Positions 17,674-26,779 of a DNA stretch of 64,000 nt are shown here, one piece after another. The DNA is taken from positions 1 to 64,000 of the forward strand of contig JANQJF010000073.1 of the NCBI GenBank assembly GCA_028281765.1. Reading direction: 5' to 3'. The notes under the pieces were generated by a model. It was not told the origin of the DNA, did not search any database, and saw only the letters and a program-made list of their open reading frames with translations. The translations under genes were made by a program, and so were the position numbers. How positions within the stretch are numbered: position 1 is the stretch's first letter; each line of letters starts with the position of its first letter. The DNA comes from Planctomycetota bacterium. GTDB lineage: Bacteria > Planctomycetota > UBA1135 > UBA2386.

Positions 17674-18057
17674 ATGCTGCGCACACTCATCTTGTTGTTC
17701 TTGGCCGGCGGCGTCGGCACGCTGCTCCGCTACGCCGTCGTCCGTGGCGTCGGCGTCGGCGCGTCCGGGTTCCCCTGGGGCACGTTCGTGGTCAACGCCG
17801 CCGGTTGCCTGGCCTGTGGAATCCTCTGGGCGGCCCTCGACGCACGGCAACTGCTGGATGGCGAACTGCGGACCGTGCTGCTGGTCGGCTTCCTCGGCGC
17901 GGTGACGACCTTCTCCGCGTTCGCGCTCGACATCGTCACGCTGGCCCAGGACGGCAAGGTATGGCTCGCGGGCGCGTACGCCGTGGGCGCGAACGCCCTC
18001 GGCGTGCTCGCTCTGGTCAGCGGGATCGCGCTCGCGCGCGTGACGACGCTCGCGTAG
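17674..18057 (+). CDS. crcB: Fluoride ion channel CrcB
   Basis: A 127-residue protein with four membrane helices and the family signatures GGVGTLLRYAV, GTFVVNAAGCLACG and VGFLGAVTTFSAFALD, the last carrying the conserved TTFS segment near the ion path. CrcB/Fluc channels form dual-topology dimers in the inner membrane and let fluoride leave the cell. It is a single-gene version. The downstream symporter starts about 10 bp after its TAG, so they are probably one transcript. Confidence 0.92.
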   Translation: MLRTLILLFLAGGVGTLLRYAVVRGVGVGASGFPWGTFVVNAAGCLACGILWAALDARQLLDGELRTVLLVGFLGAVTTFSAFALDIVTLAQDGKVWLAGAYAVGANALGVLALVSGIALARVTTLA

Positions 18058-18067
18058 GGTGCCGGAG

Positions 18068-19372
18068 ATGAAGAAGCTCGCGCTGCACTGGTGGATCTTG
18101 ATCGCGATGGGGCTCGGCGTGGGCTACGGCCTGATCGCGACCCAGTTCGGCGCGACGCAGCACGTGCTCGAATACGTCAAGCCGATCGGCACGCTCTTCT
18201 TGAACCTGCTAAAGATGATCGCGGTTCCGCTCGTGCTGTTCAGCCTCGTCGCTGGCGTCGCGAGCCTGAACGACTCGTCCAAGATGGGGCGGATCGGCGG
18301 CAAGTCGATCCTGCTCTATCTCGGCACGACGGCCGTCGCGATCACGATCGGACTCCTGGTCGTGAACGTGATCCAGCCCGGCAGCGGCATCACCGAGGAG
18401 ATGCGCGAGAACATCAGCTCGGGCTACACCGCGGACGCGACCGAACGGGTCGAGGCAGCCAAAGACGTCAGCATGATCGAGCAGCTGGTCGGAATCGTGC
18501 CGACCAATCCGTTCGGGGCGCTCGCGAAGCCGAACATGCTGCAAGTCGTGTTCTTCGCGCTGATGCTCGGCATCGCGCTGACGCGGCTGTCGAATAAGCG
18601 CAACACTGCGCACATCGTCGAGGTCTTCGACTCGCTTGCGGACGCGATCATCGAGATGGTGCACATCATCATGAAGATCGCGCCGATCGGTGTGTTCGCG
18701 ATGCTCGCCGGCGTGATCGCGGATCTCGGCAAGAACCCCGAGCAGATGGTCGAGCTGCTCGGGGCGCTGCTGTGGTACATGGTCGCGGTCGTTGTCGCGA
18801 TCCTGATCCACGGGCTGCTCGTGTACGGCCTACTGCTGAAGACGTTCACGAAGGTGGGCTTCCGCGAGTTCTACCGCGCGGTCATCCCCGCGCAGCTCCT
18901 CGCGTTCAGCTCGAGTTCGTCCGCGGCGACGCTGCCGGTGACCATCGACTGTGTCGAGAAGAAGATCGGAGTCGACGAAGAGGTGTCGAGCTTCGTGCTG
19001 CCGCTGGGCGCGACGATCAACATGGACGGCACCGGGCTCTACCAGGGCGTGGCTGCAGTCTTCATCGCGTCGGTCTACGGACCGGATCTCGACCTCACGC
19101 AGCAACTCCAGATCGTGCTGACCGCCGCGCTCGCGTCGATCGGCACTGCGGCGGTGCCGGGGGTCGGGATCGTGATGCTGACGATCGTGCTCAGTGCGAT
19201 CGGCGTCGACAACCAGGGGATCGCGCTGATCCTCGGGGTCGACCGGATCCTCGACATGTGTCGGACGACGCTCAACGTGACCGGCGATGCGTTGGTCGCG
19301 ACGATCGTCGCGTCGAGCGAAGGGATGGTTCACCCGCCGAACAAAGATCCGAGCCCAGAAGGCGGGTCGTAG
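18068..19372 (+). CDS. Dicarboxylate/amino acid:cation symporter (DAACS)
   Basis: A 434-residue inner-membrane carrier of the GltP/DctA/EAAT family. Hallmarks are the serine-rich re-entrant loop AFSSSSSAATLPVT, the sodium/substrate segment INMDGTGLYQG in TM7, and LGVDRILDMCRTTLNVTGD in TM8 with the substrate-coordinating Asp, Arg/Thr and Asn. It would import glutamate, aspartate or C4-dicarboxylates with sodium or protons; substrate cannot be settled from sequence. Start chosen at ATG 18068 because AGGG lies 8 bp before it; GTG at 18059 is also open. It is likely co-transcribed with crcB. Confidence 0.9.
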   Translation: MKKLALHWWILIAMGLGVGYGLIATQFGATQHVLEYVKPIGTLFLNLLKMIAVPLVLFSLVAGVASLNDSSKMGRIGGKSILLYLGTTAVAITIGLLVVNVIQPGSGITEEMRENISSGYTADATERVEAAKDVSMIEQLVGIVPTNPFGALAKPNMLQVVFFALMLGIALTRLSNKRNTAHIVEVFDSLADAIIEMVHIIMKIAPIGVFAMLAGVIADLGKNPEQMVELLGALLWYMVAVVVAILIHGLLVYGLLLKTFTKVGFREFYRAVIPAQLLAFSSSSSAATLPVTIDCVEKKIGVDEEVSSFVLPLGATINMDGTGLYQGVAAVFIASVYGPDLDLTQQLQIVLTAALASIGTAAVPGVGIVMLTIVLSAIGVDNQGIALILGVDRILDMCRTTLNVTGDALVATIVASSEGMVHPPNKDPSPEGGS

Positions 19373-19397
19373 CCCAACCTCAGGGGCGGGGCGGAAT

Positions 19398-19422
19398 GAA
19401 AAACGCGCCCGTCGGGGGCGCG
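19398..19422 (-). terminator. Rho-independent terminator
   Basis: CGCGCCC (19404-19410) pairs with GGGCGCG (19416-19422) around a five-base loop. On the minus strand the hairpin is followed by TTTTTC, so it ends minus-strand transcripts, most simply that of the small membrane protein gene whose stop codon is 15 bp before it. It lies 26 bp beyond the convergent symporter stop. Confidence 0.85.
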
Positions 19423-19436
19423 TCTCATGCGTGAGA

Positions 19437-19607
19437 TCAGGTCGTCGTGAAGTAGAGCGAGGCGAAGATCGCCCCGACGATCAAGACGCCGGCGACGATT
19501 CGAGTCAGGTTCTCGCTCACGCTCGACTTCTGATTCCGGTCATAAAGTCGGGCGTGGCGGGAGGCGATCGATTCGCGCTTCAGGGTCGTCGTGCCGTTCG
19601 ATTCCAT
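19437..19607 (-). CDS. Small single-span membrane protein
   Basis: A 56-residue protein: about 30 polar residues, then one helix (IVAGVLIVGAIFASLYF) near the C terminus ending in TTT. Start at ATG 19607 with GGAG about 7 bp upstream. A strong terminator directly downstream supports a real, separately transcribed gene. The layout is that of a tail-anchored or single-span small protein; no family recognised. Confidence 0.65.
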   Translation of the reverse strand: MESNGTTTLKRESIASRHARLYDRNQKSSVSENLTRIVAGVLIVGAIFASLYFTTT

Positions 19608-19917
19608 AGTGTTGCTCCGTGTCCTCTCGTGTCTCTGTGTCAGTCGGCGCTGATACGACATCCCCAACGCATTATTCGCGGGGATGCTCCGCGCTTTGAC
19701 GACTTGTGAGTAGCCGGCTCGTCGGTCTGTCCGTCGCGCGGGGGTCGGATTTCGCGTCCTGGGGTGTGACGTCCGCCGAAGCGCGAATGTTCCGACGTGC
19801 GCTCGCACATCTTTCGCTCGTGAACTGTTACGGCCGTGGTACGGATCGCAGCGGATCAGCCGGAATTGACGTGGTTTGTCCCCGCGAAGTCCCGAGTAGG
19901 GGGGCTATCGTTCCGGC
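19608..19917. other. Intergenic region between divergent genes
   Basis: About 310 bp between the small membrane protein gene (minus) and apbE (plus). It must hold both promoters, but I see no convincing -35/-10 pair, repeat or structured RNA. Short open frames here have no ribosome binding site or recognisable product. Confidence 0.5.
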
Positions 19918-20907
19918 ATGCGCCGGATCGTGTGGTTGCTCGCGTTGGCTTCGCTCGGTTGCCAAGCTGCGGAAGCAGAGATTGTCGAGATTCGCGGTCG
20001 AACGATGGGCACGACCTACCAGGTCAAGTTCGTCGGATTTCGCGACGCTTCCGCTTCGGTGCGTGGTGCCGTCGAACAGGTGCTCGCGTCGGTCAACCGA
20101 ACGTTCAGCACCTACGATCCGGAGAGCGTCGTATCGAGATTCAATCGCAGTCGCGAACTCGAGCCGTTCGCGGTCGGTGAAGATTTTTGCGATCTCTTGC
20201 GCATGGCGATCGACGTCGCGCGCGTGACCGAGGGCGCGTTCGATCCGACGGTGTTGCCACTCGCTCGTCTGTATCCGTTCCCCGGGCGCGCGGCCAAGGA
20301 GCGGCCGAGTGACGCGGCCCTGAAGGAGGCACTGGCATTCGTCGGGTTCGAGAAGCTCGAGGTGCTCGAGTCGGCAGTGCGCAAGACGCTGTCCGCAGTC
20401 GAGGTCGATCCGAACGCGTTTGCCAAGGGGCACGGCGTCGATCGAGTCGCCGCCGAGGTCGCGCGGTTGGGCTATGCGCACTTCATGGTCGAGATCGGTG
20501 GCGAAGTGCGATGCCGGGGAGCCAAGCCGGACGGCAAAGCGTGGCGCATCGGCATCGAGAGCCCAGGCGCCGCGCCTGGCACGGCGCTCGCGGAGACGGT
20601 CGAGCTGCGCGACTCGTCGCTCGCAACGAGCGGGAGCTACCGGCAGTTCTTCGAGTCGGACGGCGAGCGGGTGCACCACATCCTCGATCCCCGCACCGGC
20701 GTGAACGCGCCCGGACCCGTGGTCTCCGTGTCGGTGCTCGCGACCGACTGCGCGTTCGCCGATGCGCTCGCGACCGCGCTGATGGTCACCGGCCCCGACG
20801 GGATCGAGCCGCTGCGCGCCGCGTTCTCGGATCGGAAGTTCCGCGTGCTGTTCCTGCTGCGGGGCGAGGGCACTGAGGTCGAACGGCGCGAGTTCGACTG
20901 GCCGTAA
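19918..20907 (+). CDS. apbE: FAD:protein FMN transferase (ApbE family), lipoprotein
   Basis: A 329-residue protein beginning with a lipoprotein signal (LLALASLGC), so it is predicted to be anchored at a membrane outside the cytoplasm. It has the ApbE signatures RGRTMGTTYQVKF, NRTFSTYDPESVVSRFN, ...GAFDPTVLPL, DPNAFAKGHGVDRVA, and the C-terminal HHILDPRTGVNAPG with the metal/flavin-binding residues. ApbE moves FMN from FAD onto a threonine of exported flavoproteins such as NqrB/C or RnfG. No Nqr or Rnf gene is in this window. It is 57 bp upstream of the PVC mosaic gene in the same direction, so the two could form an operon with the AhpD-like selenoprotein. Confidence 0.9.
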   Translation: MRRIVWLLALASLGCQAAEAEIVEIRGRTMGTTYQVKFVGFRDASASVRGAVEQVLASVNRTFSTYDPESVVSRFNRSRELEPFAVGEDFCDLLRMAIDVARVTEGAFDPTVLPLARLYPFPGRAAKERPSDAALKEALAFVGFEKLEVLESAVRKTLSAVEVDPNAFAKGHGVDRVAAEVARLGYAHFMVEIGGEVRCRGAKPDGKAWRIGIESPGAAPGTALAETVELRDSSLATSGSYRQFFESDGERVHHILDPRTGVNAPGPVVSVSVLATDCAFADALATALMVTGPDGIEPLRAAFSDRKFRVLFLLRGEGTEVERREFDWP

Positions 20908-20964
20908 CGCGGTTGGTCGCGAGCGCGGGTAGTGGCTACGCTGGATCGCGATCCGGAGGTATTC

Positions 20965-23900
20965 GTGCTCGCGACCATCCCTGTCGTCCTCTCCTATCTC
21001 GCGGTTTGCGCCGCTCCCGTCGCCGCGCAGCGTCTCTACGAAGTCCGCTCGTTCGAGAGGCAGCAGCTGACGGCCCAGTTCTTCTCCGAAGGCGCGACCG
21101 CCGGTGACTTCGATGGCGACGAGGTGCTGGACATCGTCGCGGGACCGTATTGGTACGCCGGCCCCGCGTTCGAGGAGGCGCGCGAGATCTATCCGCCGAA
21201 GGCCTTCGATCCCGCTCGCTACTCCGACAACTTCTTTGCGTTCACCCACGATCTGAACGCCGACGGGTGGACGGACGTGCTCGTCGTGGGGTTTCCCGGA
21301 CAAGACGCGAGCTGGTTCGAGAATCCGCGTGGCGAGGACCGGCACTGGATACGGCACAAGGTGTTCGACGGTGTCGACAACGAGTCGCCGACGTTCACCG
21401 ACCTCACGGGTGACGGTCGACCGGAGCTCGTGTGCCAGCACAGCGATCGACTCGGCTACGCGAGCGTCGACTGGGACGCGCCCGAGCAGGCGTGGAAGTG
21501 GCATCCGATCTCGGTGCAGGGAATCGGTGGTCGGTTCACGCACGGACTGGGCGTAGGCGACGTCGACGGCGACGGCCGGAAGGACGTGCTGTGGAAGCAC
21601 GGCTGGTGGCAGCAGCCGGCATCCCTCGAGGGCGATCCGCAATGGCAGGGCCATCTCGTGAACTTTGCCGGTAGGGGCGGCGCGCAGATGTTCGCGTTCG
21701 ACGTCGATGGCGACGGCGACAACGACGTCGTGTCCGCGGAGAACGCGCACGGCTACGGGCTGTACTGGTTCGAGCACCGGCGCGAGGACGGGAAGATCGT
21801 CTTCGACAAGCACCTGATCATGGGGCGGCGCCGGAACGAAGCCCCGCACCGAATCGCCGTCGGCAACCTTCACGCGATGGCGATCGCAGACGTCGATCGC
21901 GACGGGCTGCCCGACCTCGTGACCGGCAACCGATACTGGGCGCACTCGGGCAACGACCCGGCCGATCGCGATCCGCCGGAGATCTACTGGTTCGAGCTCG
22001 TCCGTGAGAACGGCACGGCGCGATTCGTGCCGCACCAGATCGACAGTGATTCGGGCGTCGGCACGCAGGTCGTCACGGCCGACGTCAACGGGGACGGGCA
22101 CGTCGACGTCGTCGTTGGGAACAAGATGGGGGCGTTCGTGCACCGCCACCGGGTGCAGCGCGTGACCGCGCAACAGAAGCGCGCGCTCGAGCGGCGCGCC
22201 GCGACCAAGCGGATTGCCGGCGACAAGGTCCCGCACAACCGCCGGCCGGGCCGGCGGCCGAAGCTCGCGAACGGCGAGATGCTCAACGCCGGGTTCGAGA
22301 CGGGCGATCTTCGTCACTGGACCGCGGATGGCGAAGCGTTCCGCGAGATGCCGATCCGGGGCGACACCGTCGCGAAGCGGCGCCGTGACATGCAGAGCAA
22401 GCACGTCGGCCAGTTCTGGGTCGGCGGCTATGAGCCGAAGCACTCGGACGAACCGCAGGGGCGCCTCACCTCTGCGAAGTTCCAGGTCGACGCGCCGTTC
22501 GCGAGCTTCCTCGTCGGCGGGGGGCACTGGGACGAAACGCGGGTCGAACTCGTGCGCGCGGACACCGGTGACGTCTTCTTCCAGAAGAGCGGGCGGGACG
22601 ACGAAGCGCTCGCCCCCGTCGTCGTCGATCTCGCCGATCATCGGGGCCAGGACATCTACATCCGCCTCGTCGACGATCGCAAGGGTCACTGGGCGCACAT
22701 CAACTTCGACGACTTCCTGTTCCACGACAGCCGCCCGCCGTTCGCGGAGCCGGTGTCGATCCACGATCAGAAGAAGTCCTACACGGCCGAAGAGGCGCGC
22801 GTGCGGATGCAGGTCCCGGACGGGTTCCGCGTCGACCTCTTCGCCGCGGAGCCCGACGTGCAGCAGCCGGTTGGATTCGCGATCGACGAGAAGGGGCGCC
22901 TGTGGGTCGCGGAGGCCTACGCGTATCCCCGGCGTCGCAAGGACGGCGAGGGCCGCGACGCGATCGTGGTGTTCGAGGACCTCGACAACGACGGGCGCTT
23001 CGACAACCGCACGGTGTTCGCCGACGACCTCAACCTGATCAGTGGAATCGAGTTCGGCTTCGGCGGCGTCTGGGTCGGCGCCGCGCCGTACCTGATGTTC
23101 ATCCCCGACAAGGACGGGGATCTGAAGCCGGACGGCGAGCCGGAGATCCTGCTCGACGGCTGGCACCACGAGGACACGCACGAGACGCTCAACGCCTTCA
23201 TCTGGGGACCCGATGGCTGGCTCTACGGCTGCCACGGCGTCTTCACGTATTCGAACGTCGGCAAGCCCGGCACGCCCGCCCATGAGCGGCAGCCGATCAA
23301 CGCCGGCGTCTGGCGCTACCACCCGACGAAGCACGAGTTCGAGGTGTTCGCGTGGGGGACGAGCAATCCGTGGGGCGTCGACTTCGACGAACACGGTGAT
23401 GCGTTCATCACGGCGTGCGTGATTCCGCACGCGTACCACATGATCCAGGGTGGACGCTACCAGCGGCAGTCGGGGCGGCACTTCAACCCGCACGTCTACG
23501 ACGACATCAAGACGATTGCCGACCACCTGCACTTCACGACGCGGAATCCGCACGCGGGCAATCAGAAGAGCGACGCCGTCGGCGGCGGGCACGCGCACTG
23601 CGGCGCGATGATCTACCGCGGCGGCCGGTTCCCGCGCGAGTTCGACGGGTCGCTGTTCATGAACAACGTGCACGGGCACCGAGTAATCACCGACACGCTG
23701 CATCGCAGTGGTTCGGGATACGTCGCGAGCCACGGGCCGGAGTTCCTGGTTTCCAACGACAAGTGGTTCATGGGGATCAACCTGAAGTACGGGTCGGACG
23801 GCAACGTCTACCTGATCGACTGGTACGACAACCAGAACTGCCACCTGAACGATCCGCAGAAGTGGGACCGTTCGAACGGGCGGATCTACAAGGTGTCGTA

Positions 23901-26172
23901 CGGCGATGCCGTAGCGGCGCCGAACGTCGACTTGCAGGCCGCGAACAACGAGCAGCTCGTCGAACACCTCTTTCACGAGAACAATTGGTACGGCCGGAGG
24001 GCGCGCCGCGTGCTCCAGGAACGCGGACAGGATGCGCAAGTCGCGGCGGCGCTCGAGTCCGTCGTGCGCACCGATCGCGACGAGACGCGGCAGCTGCGCG
24101 CGCTCTGGGGACTGCACGTCACGGGAGGTCTCGGCCTGCGGCTCGCGAGCGACCTGCTCGAGTCGGAGTCCGAGTACGTGCGCGCATGGACCGTCCAGCT
24201 CCTGCTCGAGGATCGGCGGATTACGGACCAACATCTGGCGCAGCTGGAGACGATGGCACTGCACGACGATTCTCCGGTCGTGCGTCGCTTCCTCGCGTCG
24301 GCGCTGCAGCGCTTGCCCGAGGGCCAGCGTTGGAAGATCGCCGAGGGGTTGCTGGGCCGCGTCGAGGACGTGGACGATCACAACCTGCCGCTGCTGATCT
24401 GGTACGGCATCGAGCCCGCTGTGCCGACGGAGCCTCGGCGTGCGCTCGAGCTCGCGCGCACGGCGCACATTCCGGTCGTGGCCGAGTACATCGTGCGTCG
24501 TTTGGCCGCCGAGGGTGGCGGCGCGCTGGCGGCCGTTCTCGACGCGATCGTCGAGGCAGACGTCGGGCATCGTCGCGCGATGCTCGCGCAGGTCCGCATC
24601 GCCCTCGCGAACCAGGCGGATGTCGAGATGCCGCCGAGCTGGCCGAAGGTGTTCGCCGAACTGTCGAAGACCGCGACCGGCGACACGCTCGACGTCGCGA
24701 TGGAGATCGGCGCGAAGTTCGGGGATGCGTCCCTGCGGCCGCGGCTGATCGAGCTCGCGCGAAACGCGGCGCTCCCGGCGGAGCGTCGGGTCAAAGTGTT
24801 CGACCTCGCGTTCGCGAAGCCGGATGCGGCGGCGGTCGGAGTGCTGCACGAACTCGTCGACGACGCGGCCCTCGGCGGCGCCGCGATTCGCGCGCTCGCG
24901 CGGGTCGAGGACGCGAAGACCGCGGACATCCTACTCGCGCGGCTCCCGCGATTCTCCGCCGAGCGTCGCCGTGCCGCGGTCTCGACGCTCGTCGGTCGCG
25001 AGTCCTTCGCGCTGCGGCTGCTGGATGCCGTAGCGTCCGGCGACGTGTCGCGTGCCGTGCTCGATGCGCCCGCACGCCTCGTCCTCAAGAGTTCGAAGAG
25101 CGAGCGCGTGCGTCAGCGTCTCGATGCCGTTTGGGGCGCTTCGAAGGAAATCGGCGAGACCGCGCGCGCGACGATCGAGCGCTTCAAGCGCAAGCTGCCG
25201 AAGGCTGTCCTCGCGCGTGCCGATCTGTCGCACGGCCGCGCGATGTTCGAGCAGACGTGCGCCGCGTGCCACGTGCTGTTCGGCGTCGGTGGCAAGCTCG
25301 GGCCGGACATCACCGGTTCGAACCGCCGCGACCTCGACTACCTGCTGTCGAATATCGTCGAGCCGAGCGCCGAGCTTTCGCGCGACTACATGATGGCGAC
25401 CGTGACCCTGAAGTCCGGGGAGGTCGTCGCCGGCATGATCGCCGAGGAGAACGACTCGGCGGTCACGGTGCGTAACATCGACGTGTCGCAGGTCCTCGCG
25501 CGTGGCGACATCGACTCGATCGATCGCCTCGAGATCTCGCTGATGCCGCCGGGGCAGCTCGAAGGCATGCGGGACGACGACGTGCGCGACCTGATCGCGT
25601 ATCTCGGCAGCGACCGTCAGGTTCCGCTCGAAGCGAGCGCGGACAACGTCGCGAAGTTCTTCGACGGCGAGTCGCTCGCGTTCTGGAATGCGAACCCCGA
25701 CGTGTGGCGCGTCGAGAACGGGGAGATCATCGGCAGCGCGCCGCAGGGCCTGCGGCGCAACGACTTCGCGATCAGTGAGCTGCGCCTGCGCGACTTCAAG
25801 TTCACGGTCGACATCAAGCTGAAGGACGACGTCGGCAACAGCGGGATCCAGTTCCGCAGCGTGCCGATCGAGGGCGGCGAGATGCGTGGCTACCAGGCGG
25901 ACATCGGCCCCGGCTGGTGGGGCAAGCTCTACGAGGAGTCGGCGCGCGGCCTCCTGTCCGACAAGTCCGGCGAGGCGCACGTGAAGAAGGGGGAGTGGAA
26001 CTGCTACGAGATCGAGGCGGTCGGCGATCGCGTGCGAACCTGGATCAACGGGCAGCTCTGCGTGGATCGCACCGACCCGAAGGGCGCGCCGGACGGCGTG
26101 ATCGGACTGCAGGTGCACTCTGGAGGGCCGACCGAAGTCCGGTTCCGGAAGCTGAAGCTGGAGCTGCGGTGA
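20965..26172 (+). CDS. PVC-type multidomain cytochrome/propeller/DUF1080 protein
   Basis: A 1735-residue exported mosaic. After a signal peptide come FG-GAP/VCBS repeats (about 45-395; GDFDGDEVLDIVAG, ADVNGDGHVDVVVG), a jelly-roll-like carbohydrate-binding segment (about 440-590), the PVC dehydrogenase-like propeller (about 613-980; QPVGFAIDEKGRLWVAEAY), HEAT repeats (about 1010-1400), a cytochrome c domain with haem site C1432-A-A-C-H1436 and the PVC extension (SRDYMMATVTLKSGEVVAG), and a C-terminal DUF1080/3-keto-disaccharide hydrolase domain (about 1563-1735; SGIQFRS, YQADIGPGWWGKLY). This suggests periplasmic oxidation and cleavage of sugars with electrons leaving through the haem. Start GTG 20965 is supported by GGAGG 5 bp upstream. 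Confidence 0.88.
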   Translation: MLATIPVVLSYLAVCAAPVAAQRLYEVRSFERQQLTAQFFSEGATAGDFDGDEVLDIVAGPYWYAGPAFEEAREIYPPKAFDPARYSDNFFAFTHDLNADGWTDVLVVGFPGQDASWFENPRGEDRHWIRHKVFDGVDNESPTFTDLTGDGRPELVCQHSDRLGYASVDWDAPEQAWKWHPISVQGIGGRFTHGLGVGDVDGDGRKDVLWKHGWWQQPASLEGDPQWQGHLVNFAGRGGAQMFAFDVDGDGDNDVVSAENAHGYGLYWFEHRREDGKIVFDKHLIMGRRRNEAPHRIAVGNLHAMAIADVDRDGLPDLVTGNRYWAHSGNDPADRDPPEIYWFELVRENGTARFVPHQIDSDSGVGTQVVTADVNGDGHVDVVVGNKMGAFVHRHRVQRVTAQQKRALERRAATKRIAGDKVPHNRRPGRRPKLANGEMLNAGFETGDLRHWTADGEAFREMPIRGDTVAKRRRDMQSKHVGQFWVGGYEPKHSDEPQGRLTSAKFQVDAPFASFLVGGGHWDETRVELVRADTGDVFFQKSGRDDEALAPVVVDLADHRGQDIYIRLVDDRKGHWAHINFDDFLFHDSRPPFAEPVSIHDQKKSYTAEEARVRMQVPDGFRVDLFAAEPDVQQPVGFAIDEKGRLWVAEAYAYPRRRKDGEGRDAIVVFEDLDNDGRFDNRTVFADDLNLISGIEFGFGGVWVGAAPYLMFIPDKDGDLKPDGEPEILLDGWHHEDTHETLNAFIWGPDGWLYGCHGVFTYSNVGKPGTPAHERQPINAGVWRYHPTKHEFEVFAWGTSNPWGVDFDEHGDAFITACVIPHAYHMIQGGRYQRQSGRHFNPHVYDDIKTIADHLHFTTRNPHAGNQKSDAVGGGHAHCGAMIYRGGRFPREFDGSLFMNNVHGHRVITDTLHRSGSGYVASHGPEFLVSNDKWFMGINLKYGSDGNVYLIDWYDNQNCHLNDPQKWDRSNGRIYKVSYGDAVAAPNVDLQAANNEQLVEHLFHENNWYGRRARRVLQERGQDAQVAAALESVVRTDRDETRQLRALWGLHVTGGLGLRLASDLLESESEYVRAWTVQLLLEDRRITDQHLAQLETMALHDDSPVVRRFLASALQRLPEGQRWKIAEGLLGRVEDVDDHNLPLLIWYGIEPAVPTEPRRALELARTAHIPVVAEYIVRRLAAEGGGALAAVLDAIVEADVGHRRAMLAQVRIALANQADVEMPPSWPKVFAELSKTATGDTLDVAMEIGAKFGDASLRPRLIELARNAALPAERRVKVFDLAFAKPDAAAVGVLHELVDDAALGGAAIRALARVEDAKTADILLARLPRFSAERRRAAVSTLVGRESFALRLLDAVASGDVSRAVLDAPARLVLKSSKSERVRQRLDAVWGASKEIGETARATIERFKRKLPKAVLARADLSHGRAMFEQTCAACHVLFGVGGKLGPDITGSNRRDLDYLLSNIVEPSAELSRDYMMATVTLKSGEVVAGMIAEENDSAVTVRNIDVSQVLARGDIDSIDRLEISLMPPGQLEGMRDDDVRDLIAYLGSDRQVPLEASADNVAKFFDGESLAFWNANPDVWRVENGEIIGSAPQGLRRNDFAISELRLRDFKFTVDIKLKDDVGNSGIQFRSVPIEGGEMRGYQADIGPGWWGKLYEESARGLLSDKSGEAHVKKGEWNCYEIEAVGDRVRTWINGQLCVDRTDPKGAPDGVIGLQVHSGGPTEVRFRKLKLELR

Positions 26173-26705
26173 GTCGCGCGTTCATCGACACGATCGAACC
26201 GGGCGACGCGGACGCGCGCCTGTCGGCCATCTACGCCCGCGTGCTCGATCCCGAGACCGGACAGCTCGACAACATCATGGCGGTGCACTCTCTGCACCCG
26301 GCCGGGCTCGAAGCGCACTTCGCGCTGTATCGCGCGGTGATGACCGGGACGAAGGGTCTACGCAAGGTCGACCGAGAGCTGATCGCGCTGCACGTGAGTC
26401 GGCTCAACGGCTGTCACTATTGAGTCACGCACCACCGGCGCGGTCTGCGTCGGTTGTTGGGGGACGACGAGTTGCTGGCGCGGATCGAGGCGGACGTCTA
26501 CGCGGCGGTGGATGCGCGGCGGGAGGCGGTTCTGCGCTACGCGGAGGCGCTGACGCTGCGGCCCGGGGAAATGGGGCGTGAGCACGTCGAGGGGCTGCGG
26601 GCCGTCGGGCTGGACGATGCGGATGTGCTCGGGGTCGCGGAGGTAGTGGCCTACTACGCGTACGCGAATCGGATCGCGGATGGGTTGGGGGTGGCGTTGG
26701 AATGA
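26169..26705 (+). CDS. AhpD-like peroxidase-related selenoprotein (TGA = Sec)
   Basis: Read through one in-frame TGA (26421-26423) this is a 178-residue AhpD/carboxymuconolactone-decarboxylase-like protein. The sequence around the TGA is NGCHY-U-VTHHRRGL, where AhpD relatives have CxxC. Spacing matches the AhpD proton relay of Mycobacterium AhpD (Glu118, Cys130, Cys133, His137): here Glu70, Cys82, Sec85, His89. The frame stays open with good family-like sequence (AVLRYAEALTLRP, VAYYAYANRIADGL) to the TGA at 26703. A hairpin with a GGTCT loop begins 18 bases after the TGA, as in the E. coli fdhF SECIS. Expected role: thiol/selenol-dependent peroxide reduction. Start GTG 26169 overlaps the stop of the mosaic gene (GTGA). 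Automated calling would split it into two fragments. Confidence 0.85.
26421..26454 (+). promoter_or_regulatory. Bacterial SECIS-like element after in-frame TGA
   Basis: ACCGGCGC (26434-26441) pairs with GCGTCGGT (26447-26454), eight pairs including one G-U, closing the pentaloop GGTCT (26442-26446). Exactly 18 bases separate the TGA from the loop, the same distance and the same loop bases as in E. coli fdhF as I recall it. This element would bind SelB and direct selenocysteine insertion. Confidence 0.8.
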
Positions 26706-26779
26706 TTGTGTCGCGAATCGACTTGATGCCTTCGACTCTCGCGCTCGCGTTCGCGAGTCATTTGCGAGGCTGTAGCATT

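Noticed and set aside
18059-18067. GTG start for the DAACS symporter
   Set aside because: The AGGG ribosome binding site is 8 bp from the ATG at 18068 but overlaps the GTG, so the ATG is preferred.
19828-24849. 1673-codon minus-strand open frame opposite apbE and the PVC mosaic gene
   Set aside because: It is the antisense mirror of G/C-ending codons in two well-supported genes, is rich in Arg/Val/His without any domain, and has no ribosome binding site.
26421-26423. TGA as a disabling stop in a pseudogene
   Set aside because: Downstream frame stays open and family-like, the stop replaces the second Cys of the CxxC centre exactly, and a SECIS-type hairpin follows at the standard distance.
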